Below, one piece after another: positions 15,713 through 21,364 of a DNA stretch of 21,364 nucleotides. The notes below the pieces were generated by a model. The model saw only the letters and a program-made list of their open reading frames with translations, did no database searches and was not told the origin of the DNA. Position 1 is the stretch's first letter. Every line of letters begins with the position of its first letter. A program made the position numbers and the translations under genes. The DNA is from Gallionella sp. UBA4737. Lineage in GTDB: Bacteria > Pseudomonadota > Gammaproteobacteria > Burkholderiales > Gallionellaceae. The DNA is taken from the NCBI GenBank assembly GCA_002403995.1, contig DHIV01000032.1, positions 5,592 to 26,955 of the forward strand, written 5' to 3'.

Positions 15713-15984
15713 TCTCCGCTCAAATATTTTTGCGTTGCCTCACGGCTGGGAATAATCGTTTTGAGAAAAATTTCTTCTTCCATTTCCACGAACGGCACGA
15801 TGTAGGCATAGCCGCGCAGCTTTACGATGAACAATCGTTGATTCGAGTATTTTCCGCGGTTCGGGTGCTCGACAACAGCCAGTAAAGCTCCGCGCTCCAT
15901 TGCGGTAACAACCTGTTCAAACGAAACGCGCCGCTCATTCTGCAACTGAAGGTTTTTCTCCTTGTCCCAACGGAATGCTTTCAT
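15709..15984 (-). CDS. BrnT-like ribonuclease toxin
   Basis: 91 residues. BrnT-type features are the opening FRWDKEKNLQLQNERRVSFEQV (W-D-x-x-K-N near the N-terminus, then V-S-F-E), IVKLRGYAYIVPFVEMEE and the end IFLKTIIPSREATQKYL, matching the small RelE-like BrnT/DUF4258 toxin group. Those toxins are mRNA interferases whose residual active-site residues are Arg/Lys/His scattered over the sheet. Located 51 bp downstream of the integrase stop on the same strand and co-translated with the antitoxin. Not inside a cassette: no attC flanks it. Confidence 0.78.
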   Translation of the reverse strand: MKAFRWDKEKNLQLQNERRVSFEQVVTAMERGALLAVVEHPNRGKYSNQRLFIVKLRGYAYIVPFVEMEEEIFLKTIIPSREATQKYLSGE

Positions 15985-16035
15985 CGGCGCATCGTATATC
16001 GTTGTGTGCTTTTTGTCACCACCCGGCCGAGCAAA

Positions 16036-17031
16036 TCACCGATCCAGCGGACTCACGACACCCTTGCCGCCCTTGTTCAACACATGCGTATAGATCATGG
16101 TAGTAGAAACATCCGAGTGTCCGAGCAGCTCCTGCACCGTCCTGATGTCGTAACCTGATTGCAACAGATGCGTGGCAAAGGAATGGCGTAATGTGTGCGG
16201 CGTGGCGGGCTTGGTCAATTCAGCATCGCGCACCGCCTGCTTCACAGCGCGCTGTACACCCTTCTCATCCACATGGTGGCGGCGCGTCTTGCCGGAGCGC
16301 GGATCGACCGACAGATTCTTCGAGGGGAAAATATATTGCCAGCCCCACTCGCGCCCGGCGTTCGGATACTTCTTGTCCAGCGCGAAAGGCAGATACACCT
16401 CGCCATAACCCTGCGCCAGATCCTCATCGTGCAGTGCTTTTACTTTTGCCAGATGCGCCTTGAGCGCGGCTGCCACCGCCTCCGGCAACATCGTCACCCG
16501 GTCCTTGAAGCCCTTGCCTTCGCGCACAATGATCTCGTGCCGCGCGAAATCCACATCCTTCACGCGCAGACGCACCGCCTCCATCAAACGCATCCCCCCG
16601 CCATACAACAACGAGGCGATCAAAGCATGCGTGCCGGTCAGTCGCGACAGCACGGACTGCACTTCACCCACCGTTAACACCACGGGCAAACGCTTGGGCG
16701 CCTTGGCCTGCGTGACGTTATCCAGCCACGGCAATTGGATTTCCAGCACCTCGCGGTAAAGAAACAGCAGCGCGCTCTTGGCCTGATTCTGTGTAGAAGC
16801 AGAAACTTTGCCAGCCACTGCAAGATGCGTGAGGAAAGCCTCGATATCTCGCGCGCCCAAATCCTTGGGGTGGCACTTGCCGTGAAAGTAAATATAGCGT
16901 TTAATCCAGTCCAAGTAGGTCTGTTCGGTGCGAATACTATAGTGCTTCACGCGCAACTTATCGCGCACTTGGTCAAGCAACCTGGGGGATTTTGCCGTGG
17001 TGCTTTTATCGGATAAATTAGGGTGTACCAT
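16036..17031 (-). CDS. intI: Integron integrase (IntI-type tyrosine recombinase)
   Basis: 331 residues from ATG 17031, chosen because GGAGG lies 7 nt upstream; a longer in-frame start at 17103 lacks a ribosome site. N-terminal SAM-like DNA-binding domain (LLDQVRDKLRVKHYSIRTE, YLDWIKRYIYFH). The catalytic domain has all residues of a tyrosine recombinase: Arg148 (GGGMRLMEAVRL), Lys173 (EGKGFKDR), His279 and Arg282 (PHTLRHSFATHLL), His305 (LLGHSDVSTT), Tyr314 (MIYTHV). The IntI-specific extra segment is present at about 217-236 (ALDKKYPNAGREWGWQYIFP), which separates integron integrases from XerC/D. It catalyses attI x attC and attC x attC exchange. Divergent orientation from the cassettes is the standard integron layout. 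No frameshift seen, so it should be active. Confidence 0.96.
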   Translation of the reverse strand: MVHPNLSDKSTTAKSPRLLDQVRDKLRVKHYSIRTEQTYLDWIKRYIYFHGKCHPKDLGARDIEAFLTHLAVAGKVSASTQNQAKSALLFLYREVLEIQLPWLDNVTQAKAPKRLPVVLTVGEVQSVLSRLTGTHALIASLLYGGGMRLMEAVRLRVKDVDFARHEIIVREGKGFKDRVTMLPEAVAAALKAHLAKVKALHDEDLAQGYGEVYLPFALDKKYPNAGREWGWQYIFPSKNLSVDPRSGKTRRHHVDEKGVQRAVKQAVRDAELTKPATPHTLRHSFATHLLQSGYDIRTVQELLGHSDVSTTMIYTHVLNKGGKGVVSPLDR

Positions 17032-17038
17032 AATTTCA

Positions 17039-17043
17039 CCTCC
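17039..17043 (-). promoter_or_regulatory. Shine-Dalgarno of intI
   Basis: GGAGG on the minus strand, 7 nt before ATG 17031. It decides the start against the upstream in-frame ATG at 17103. Confidence 0.75.
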
Positions 17044-17076
17044 AATCAAAACAAGGCATTGCGGGATGGATGCCAG

Positions 17077-17082
17077 ATTGTA
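17077..17082 (-). promoter_or_regulatory. Possible -10 element of the intI promoter
   Basis: TACAAT on the minus strand, about 45 nt before the intI start. No -35 hexamer is recognisable at 16-18 bp. A short palindrome CACCT-CGA-AGGTG (17083-17095) lies just upstream and could be an operator. No LexA-type CTG-N10-CAG site was found. Confidence 0.25.
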
Positions 17083-17145
17083 CACCTCGAAGGTGCCTTT
17101 CATGGCATTTTTTAGGGTGTCTACTTTACGTTAGGTGCCACAAAC

Positions 17146-17622
17146 ATGGTTCGTACTATCGCTGAAGATGCAAGTGAGCAAAAAGTCATTGATGACATCA
17201 CCGAGTTCGGTTGGCATTGCGTTCACATCATGGCCGACGACGAGCACGTTCAGTATTCTTTTACCGTTGGTCTCTTCCACACTTACGGGCATCCCGAACT
17301 CATCATCTTCGGCCTCTCCTCAGATGTTGCGCACAAGATATTGTCAATTGCAGCTCATGAAGCCAAACGCGGTGCACCACTTGACCTTTCAGTGCCAACA
17401 GATGCGCTGCTTAATGGGTATTCCTGCTGCTTTGCGGAAGTTCCGCAAGCTCAGTACCACGAAAATCTCGGCTACTGTCGCTGGTACTACGAAGGCAATG
17501 ACTTCCCTATGTTCCAAGTTGTTTGGCCATCACGGTCAGGGCTATTTCCGTGGCATCCTGAAGCATCACAGGAGTTCAAGAGTACTCAACCGGTACTGGC
17601 GGTGGCCGCAAGTGGCACCTAA
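17146..17622 (+). CDS. Cassette 1: DUF4262 protein
   Basis: 158 residues, whole-length match to the DUF4262 pattern: FGWHC (21-25), FTVGL (39-43), HPELIIFGL (49-57), FQVVWPSRSGLFPW (123-136) and QPVL (148-151). The family is widespread in bacteria, frequent on mobile DNA and integron cassettes, and has no established biochemical role. The ATG is 15 nt inside the cassette with no visible Shine-Dalgarno. The stop TAA (17620-17622) is part of the attC core ACCTAAC, so gene and recombination site overlap. As first cassette it would be the best expressed if a Pc promoter is present. Confidence 0.88.
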   Translation: MVRTIAEDASEQKVIDDITEFGWHCVHIMADDEHVQYSFTVGLFHTYGHPELIIFGLSSDVAHKILSIAAHEAKRGAPLDLSVPTDALLNGYSCCFAEVPQAQYHENLGYCRWYYEGNDFPMFQVVWPSRSGLFPWHPEASQEFKSTQPVLAVAASGT

Positions 17623-17682
17623 CCCGGCATTCGAGCGGGACTCGCCGAGAAGCGCGGCGAGCCCCTCAATTTTACGTTAGGC
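17617..17682 (+). repeat. attC site 1 (66 bp)
   Basis: Runs from inverse core ACCTAAC (17617-17623) to core GTTAGGC (17676-17682). Internal imperfect symmetry: CTCGCC/GGCGAG stem and the TTCGAGCGGGA / CCCCTCAA box pair. Cleavage expected between G17676 and T17677. Confidence 0.92.
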
Positions 17683-17732
17683 TCTTTTCGCACCATTACA
17701 TATTCGTACCACCACATAAGGGAGAGAATTAA

Positions 17733-19109
17733 ATGCGTTTGATCAATAAAGGAATTATTTGCAGTGTGCTTTTTGTGTCAACCTTGATCTCCGCATGTGG
17801 TGGCGGTAGCGGTAGCAGTAACAGTGGCGGCGGCGGTATGCCTACTCTACCTATCGGTTCTGCCATTGTTGATGTTAATGGAGACGGAAAAAATGATTTT
17901 ATTGTTTCAAATGGACAATCTGCGGATGGCTATTTATCCCCCTTGGTATATATCAACAACGGTTCAGGTAGCTCATTTACTTTGAAAAAAGGTGCTATTC
18001 CAACCCAATATCATGGGGCAAATTCCGCAGCGGTCGATATTAAGTCCGGGGATTTTAATAAAGATGGCAAGATGGACTTGTTAGTAATAACTGTAGACGG
18101 TAGTTATCAATCATCCCAGATTCAGTTGTATTTAGGAAATGGAGATGGTTCCTTCACCGATGCATCCTCAAATATTTCAAACGGTTTATGGCCGACAACA
18201 TTACCATGTACTAACACGGGAGCAAACGCCTGGCCTTCTTATCTGCGTATTGCTGATATTGATAATGATGGAAATCTTGATTTTGTTGTAGCTATGGGAG
18301 GTGCGGGAACATGCGGAGGAGTGATTTATCGAAATGATGGCACTGCAAAATTCTCCCCAGCCAATATCACTATAACCGATGGAACAAACACTATAATTGC
18401 TACTAGCCTTGTGGATGCGAATAATATTCGTGCCACTGAAGTATTAGCAGGCGATTTAAATAATGATGGGAAGATTGACCTGTTCGCACCTACTACACGT
18501 GTTTGGGGTACCGGCGGATTGCATACGGCCTACATTAACACTTCGACTCTTGGAGCTATTAGTTTTACAGCTGTTCATTCGACTCCCAGTCCTATATTAC
18601 AAGGAGTGCTTGTTGATATTAATGGCGATGGGTTTTTGGATGTGGTCGGTTCATTGGCCTATAGCTATCCTAATTATGCGACTTTGATGCCTGTTGTTGC
18701 TTTTTTGGGGGATGGTGCAGGTGGATTTACCGAAGATAATGCTGTTTTTTCACCTCAACCAAGTGTGTTGTGTGCACGCCAGTTTCTTACTGCAGATTTC
18801 AATGGTGACGGAAAGAATGATGTATTGATTACGAACACGGGGCCAGATTTTTCACCTTTCCCGGGGGAGCGTAATTGGCTATTGATGAACAATGGTGCCG
18901 GGATGTTAGTAGACAATACAGCCACGGGTCTTGATCTGCTCTCGGCATATACACATCAAGCATCCATAGGTGATTTAAATGGTGACGGAAGCCCAGATAT
19001 CATTTTAAATAATTCATTCCAGTCTCAGATGAGTGCCGCAAAAGAGCCAAGATTCTGGTTGAACAATGGATCAGGAGTATTTACTAGCTACAATCCAGCT
19101 CTGAATTAA
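17733..19109 (+). CDS. Cassette 2: FG-GAP/VCBS-repeat lipoprotein
   Basis: 458 residues. Lipoprotein signal with lipobox ISAC (Cys22), then a Gly/Ser linker. Seven calcium-binding-type motifs D-x-N/D-x-D-G-x-x-D start at residues 47, 107, 175, 241, 295, 355 and 414 (for example DVNGDGKND, DFNKDGKMD, DLNGDGSPD), spaced about 55-70 residues apart, as in FG-GAP/VCBS beta-propellers. Seven repeats fit a complete seven-bladed propeller displayed on the cell surface or periplasmic face, with possible roles in adhesion or ligand binding. GGGAGAG 7 nt upstream is a good ribosome site. Base composition is clearly more AT-rich than the flanking chromosome, a sign of foreign origin. Unusually large for a cassette gene. 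Confidence 0.9.
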   Translation: MRLINKGIICSVLFVSTLISACGGGSGSSNSGGGGMPTLPIGSAIVDVNGDGKNDFIVSNGQSADGYLSPLVYINNGSGSSFTLKKGAIPTQYHGANSAAVDIKSGDFNKDGKMDLLVITVDGSYQSSQIQLYLGNGDGSFTDASSNISNGLWPTTLPCTNTGANAWPSYLRIADIDNDGNLDFVVAMGGAGTCGGVIYRNDGTAKFSPANITITDGTNTIIATSLVDANNIRATEVLAGDLNNDGKIDLFAPTTRVWGTGGLHTAYINTSTLGAISFTAVHSTPSPILQGVLVDINGDGFLDVVGSLAYSYPNYATLMPVVAFLGDGAGGFTEDNAVFSPQPSVLCARQFLTADFNGDGKNDVLITNTGPDFSPFPGERNWLLMNNGAGMLVDNTATGLDLLSAYTHQASIGDLNGDGSPDIILNNSFQSQMSAAKEPRFWLNNGSGVFTSYNPALN

Positions 19110-19198
19110 AAGATGTTTGAAGTCTGTTCGCATTGAGTCTGTCGAAAGGAGAAGGGGCTTAAGATTTCACCGTGCCGGATCAATAGGCTCGCATTAAA
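19110..19198 (+). other. Tail of cassette 2 with a half-copy of a dispersed repeat
   Basis: Non-coding. At 19124-19148 the sequence CTGTTCGCATTGAGTCTGTC then GAAAG resembles one arm of the intergenic inverted repeat family also seen between glmU and glmS (13818-13884). No second arm is present here. Confidence 0.35.
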
Positions 19199-19261
19199 GC
19201 CTAACCATGCGCTCAAGCGGGACTGCGCAAAAGCGCGCAGCCCCTTAGCTCCACGTTAGGC
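19199..19261 (+). repeat. attC site 2 (63 bp)
   Basis: GCCTAAC (19199-19205) to GTTAGGC (19255-19261). Internal stem CTGCGC/GCGCAG. The first 40 nt from CTAACC differ at only one position from the visible part of attC 5. Cleavage after G19255. Confidence 0.93.
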
Positions 19262-19277
19262 ACCGGGGAACTCGCGC

Positions 19278-19934
19278 ATGGGGAAGGTTATCGTGAAACA
19301 AGGTTTTCTAGGGTTGGGGCGCCCTATCGAGAAATGGTATTGCGACCAGTGCGGCGTTGAATGTCAGAACCAGTTCTATGCTGAGCCGAAAATGTATTGC
19401 CGCACCTGCGCGAACTCGATTGACCCCGACATCGTTCATATGTGGCCACGAGACGACATTGTTCGCGGGTACATGGGAGAGGAGTTCTTCGTCGATACTT
19501 CAGACGGAAAACAGAAGCTTATTGAGTCATGCAACCGCTGCCTGGGCTTACTCATAGTTGTGCGCTCAGGATCAGAATCCCAGCGCCTTCACTATCGCCT
19601 TGGCTCACCCCATCCGTCCAATAGTAATTTCCCGTGCATCGAGCACGCCGGATACGATGAGCATGGAAACGTAAAGATTCAAAGTTTGTGCGAGCACAAC
19701 TTCATCGTTGTGGGGACATCCAAACACCTCGACGAAGAAACGCACTCGAAGTACAAACGCATGATGGCAAGCCGGAACCACATGGTTGAATCAATGTACG
19801 GAACCGATGAAGTCGACATCCAATATCACTGCTTTGGTGCAACACATTATTGGTGCCACAAGTGTGGCCTTCATCGCTCCCTCAATCCGCAACGCGAACA
19901 TCTTCTGCCGAAAAAGGGGCTATCCGTTGCCTAA
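19278..19934 (+). CDS. Cassette 3: cysteine-rich protein of unknown family
   Basis: 218 residues. Four CxxC pairs: Cys22/25 (with Cys29), Cys41/44, Cys85/88 and Cys193/196. These suggest one N-terminal treble-clef or zinc-ribbon (22-44) and a second metal site formed by the distant pairs at 85-88 and 193-196. Further Cys at 120, 138 and 185 and several His are present. No signal peptide or membrane helix, so cytosolic. I do not recognise a family. The N-terminal YCDQCG...YCRTCAN element resembles small Zn-binding modules of nucleic-acid-associated proteins, but that is only suggestive. GGGGA about 8 nt before the ATG may serve as ribosome site. Its TAA (19932-19934) lies within the attC core. 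Confidence 0.75.
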   Translation: MGKVIVKQGFLGLGRPIEKWYCDQCGVECQNQFYAEPKMYCRTCANSIDPDIVHMWPRDDIVRGYMGEEFFVDTSDGKQKLIESCNRCLGLLIVVRSGSESQRLHYRLGSPHPSNSNFPCIEHAGYDEHGNVKIQSLCEHNFIVVGTSKHLDEETHSKYKRMMASRNHMVESMYGTDEVDIQYHCFGATHYWCHKCGLHRSLNPQREHLLPKKGLSVA

Positions 19935-20000
19935 CATTCCGCACCAGAGGGACGCTCCGCCGGCAAGCCGGCTTCGCGCCCCTGAGCTTGTACGTTAGGC
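19929..20000 (+). repeat. attC site 3 (72 bp, divergent)
   Basis: GCCTAAC (19929-19935) to GTTAGGC (19994-20000). Central stem GCCGGC-AA-GCCGGC. It is longer and differs in its inner boxes (CACCAGAGGGAC / CCCCTGAGCTTG) from attC 1, 2, 4 and 5, so it probably came from a different source. Confidence 0.9.
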
Positions 20001-20015
20001 CACACGAGGTAACTT

Positions 20016-20507
20016 ATGGAAATATTGATTTGGGCTTTTCTGGGAGGTGTCGTCGGTTCCGTGCTTATGGACATCACGGAAACTATTGCGGCAAAGCGCG
20101 GCATTACCAGCGGGGTCAACATTGCGCTTGTTGGCCGTTGGTTCTTGGGTCTGCTGCGTGGGCAGTTTACCCATTCCAACATTCTCAATTCCCCGCCCCT
20201 ACCCAATGAAGTAAAAGTGGGCTGGGCATTTCATTTTCTGGTTGGCGGTGGTGGCGTTGCGCTTATCTACCCGTTATTTTTTCAGGCTACGGGCTTGCCT
20301 CTCCCCAGCAATCATTTGTTCGCAGGTCTAATATTTGGGCTGGTCACCTCGTTGCTACCTTGGTTTATTCTCCTACCTTCATTTGGCTGGGGCTTATTTG
20401 GTGTTCGGGGGCCGCAGGGCTCAAATGCTTTGCTCGCAAGTACACTTTCCCATGTTCCCTATGGTTTCGGTGTAGGGGCAGTTATAGCGGTAGGCTTGAG
20501 TGCATAA
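20016..20507 (+). CDS. Cassette 4: DUF2938 family membrane protein
   Basis: 163 residues with about four membrane helices (4-22, 73-90, 102-123, 143-161). The DUF2938 pattern is visible: early MD dipeptide in the first helix (VLMDITETIA), NIALVGRWFLGLLRGQFTH with the V-G-R-W and G-x-F-x-H elements, NSPPLPNEVKVGWAFHF, PWFILLPSFGWGLFG and HVPYGFGVGA. The family is inner-membrane and functionally uncharacterised. GAGG 6 nt before ATG supports the start. It ends 3 nt before attC 4. Assignment rests on these spaced motifs; specific function unknown. Confidence 0.82.
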   Translation: MEILIWAFLGGVVGSVLMDITETIAAKRGITSGVNIALVGRWFLGLLRGQFTHSNILNSPPLPNEVKVGWAFHFLVGGGGVALIYPLFFQATGLPLPSNHLFAGLIFGLVTSLLPWFILLPSFGWGLFGVRGPQGSNALLASTLSHVPYGFGVGAVIAVGLSA

Positions 20508-20510
20508 ATG

Positions 20511-20573
20511 GCCTAACCTTGCGTTCGAGCGGGACGCCGCAAAAGCGCGGCGCCCCTCAACTTTACGTTAGAA
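20511..20573 (+). repeat. attC site 4 (63 bp)
   Basis: GCCTAAC (20511-20517) to GTTAGAA (20567-20573); the right core carries the first bases of cassette 5 and so departs from GTTRGGC. Stem CGCCGC/GCGGCG around AAAAGC. Cleavage after G20567. Confidence 0.9.
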
Positions 20574-20589
20574 GTCGCAGGGGTGCATC

Positions 20590-21315
20590 ATGTCACCGCT
20601 TGAAGAACATACATTGGCGCACCGGGAAAAGTTCATCCGCCGCATTGAGAAGCAAGGCGGCAAGTCGGTATTTGACATTCCGTATGAAAACTACCTGCGC
20701 ACTGTGCTTTGGATTGCAATTCGCGATTGGGTCGTAGAGTCGCAATCTGGGAAATGCGCTATCTGCGATCACAAGGCTGCGGAAGTTCATCACCATGACT
20801 ATGATGAAGCCACGCTGTTGGGTCTGCGTTCAAGCGGCCTCGTTGGTCTCTGCGCTCGATGTCATGAACTCATTGAGTTCGATGAAGCTCGCACGAAAAG
20901 AGTGTCCTTAGATGACAAGAGAGCCGTCTTTGAGAAGTTGGCTTCTGAGTTCACTTGCCTGAAGCAAGAAGGGTTCAGAGTCACCGTAGAAAGGTCGAAG
21001 CTGATGATTAATTTGGAGTACGTCGGAAACGAAGACTTCTTGAAATTCATACATTGTTCGTCGCTGGCGTATATCTTCATCATTAAGCAGTTTTCACGAA
21101 GCGAAATGACATTTCCTCTTCCCTTTGGCAGAGAGAAGCTACAGCAGAAATCAGGAGTTGTGCTCAACTTGCGCAAGTCCGGCAAAAAGATGGCCGCGAT
21201 CAAAGCGACCCCAACAAGCATCCAGATCAAATTGACCAAGACATGCGTCTACCCATTTGAAGAGAGCCTGCGAGCTTTTCTTGAGCTTGAACCCTTCATC
21301 AAGGTAGTCCAATGA
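20590..21315 (+). CDS. Cassette 5: HNH-type zinc-finger protein with unknown C-terminal domain
   Basis: 241 residues. An HNH-like core lies at about 54-105: CAIC (Cys56/59), EVHHHDYDEATLLG with the HHHD run (67-70), then GLVGLCARCHELIEF (Cys88/91, His92). The spacing C-x2-C...H-H-x-D...L-C-x2-C-H matches HNH nucleases with structural zinc. The N-terminal 50 residues are helical and charged. The C-terminal 130 residues (from LASEFTCLKQEGFRV) match nothing I know. AGGGG 7 nt upstream supports the start. A DNA or RNA nuclease, perhaps in defence or as a toxin, is plausible but inferred. The gene is complete; its attC runs off the window. Confidence 0.78.
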   Translation: MSPLEEHTLAHREKFIRRIEKQGGKSVFDIPYENYLRTVLWIAIRDWVVESQSGKCAICDHKAAEVHHHDYDEATLLGLRSSGLVGLCARCHELIEFDEARTKRVSLDDKRAVFEKLASEFTCLKQEGFRVTVERSKLMINLEYVGNEDFLKFIHCSSLAYIFIIKQFSRSEMTFPLPFGREKLQQKSGVVLNLRKSGKKMAAIKATPTSIQIKLTKTCVYPFEESLRAFLELEPFIKVVQ

Positions 21316-21322
21316 AGGCGAC

Positions 21323-21364
21323 TTCTAACCCTGCGCTCAAGCGGGACTGCGCAAAAGCGCGCAG
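21323..21364 (+). repeat. attC site 5 (cut by the right edge)
   Basis: TTCTAAC (21323-21329) is the exact complement of GTTAGAA, the left core of cassette 5, proving the pair. The visible 42 nt nearly equal attC 2. The array very likely continues to the right. Confidence 0.88.

Larger units (their letters stand above)
17032..17136. other. attI-like region and first cassette junction
   Basis: Non-coding stretch between the intI start and the first cassette. The core site GTTAGGT is at 17130-17136, with the recombination point expected between G17130 and T17131. It is matched by ACCTAAC at the end of cassette 1 (17617-17623), which confirms the boundary. It also holds two inverted repeats, GGCAT/ATGCC (17055-17074) and CACCT/AGGTG (17083-17095), possibly integrase or regulator sites. 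No convincing cassette promoter (Pc) could be picked; it may lie inside intI. Confidence 0.7.

Noticed and set aside
17032..17130. LexA-box control of intI
   Set aside because: SOS control of integrases is known, but no CTG-N10-CAG motif is present in this interval.
17617..21364. Regularly spaced similar repeats as a possible CRISPR array
   Set aside because: Units of 63-72 bp separated by full genes with GTTRRRY/RYYYAAC ends are attC sites; spacing and structure do not fit CRISPR.

Overview
The window looks like a chromosomal segment of a Gram-negative betaproteobacterium. The grounds are a ubiquinone and lipopolysaccharide heptose gene set, the rsmI/lpoA/yraN/diaA/dolP synteny block, and moderately GC-rich core genes. 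A Gallionellales or Nitrosomonadales relative is my guess from gene order and protein flavour; it is not proven by the sequence.

Left part (1-5373): the start of an RND-efflux periplasmic adaptor lipoprotein and rsmI read leftward. Rightward, from a start that overlaps the start of rsmI, come lpoA, yraN, a SIS-domain protein (DiaA/GmhA type), dolP, the heptose-1-phosphate nucleotidyltransferase rfaE2/hldC and a DUF971 gene. Most junctions are tight or overlap as ATGA. This is an envelope block: peptidoglycan synthase activation, outer-membrane integrity and LPS heptose supply.

Middle (5419-11707): ubiE, ubiJ and ubiB, the familiar ubiquinone set. ubiE is separated from ubiJ by a class III nucleotidyl cyclase fused to an FHA domain, the pseudouridine synthase rluA and a Tim44-like membrane protein. 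After ubiB come a 29-residue single-pass membrane peptide and a four-helix membrane protein related to the membrane part of urate hydroxylase PuuD. A bidirectional terminator and a REP-like palindrome follow.

Right-centre (11951-15984, minus strand): glmU and glmS, the UDP-GlcNAc precursor genes, are separated by a long imperfect inverted repeat. GlmU carries an unusual in-frame insert. Upstream of glmU is a BrnT-like toxin with its CopG/RHH-like antitoxin.

Right part (16036-21364): a chromosomal integron. An IntI-type tyrosine recombinase with the integron-specific insertion reads leftward, away from an attI-like region. A rightward cassette array follows, with four complete attC sites and one cut by the window edge. 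The five cassettes encode a DUF4262 protein, an FG-GAP/VCBS-repeat lipoprotein, a cysteine-rich unknown protein, a DUF2938 membrane protein and an HNH-type protein. None resembles a known antibiotic-resistance gene. In all five cassettes the two ends are complementary for 1 to 5 nt beyond the 7-nt core, so the attC stem would be longer in the excised circle than in the array. This integron, its unfamiliar cargo and that end complementarity are the most interesting content of the window.
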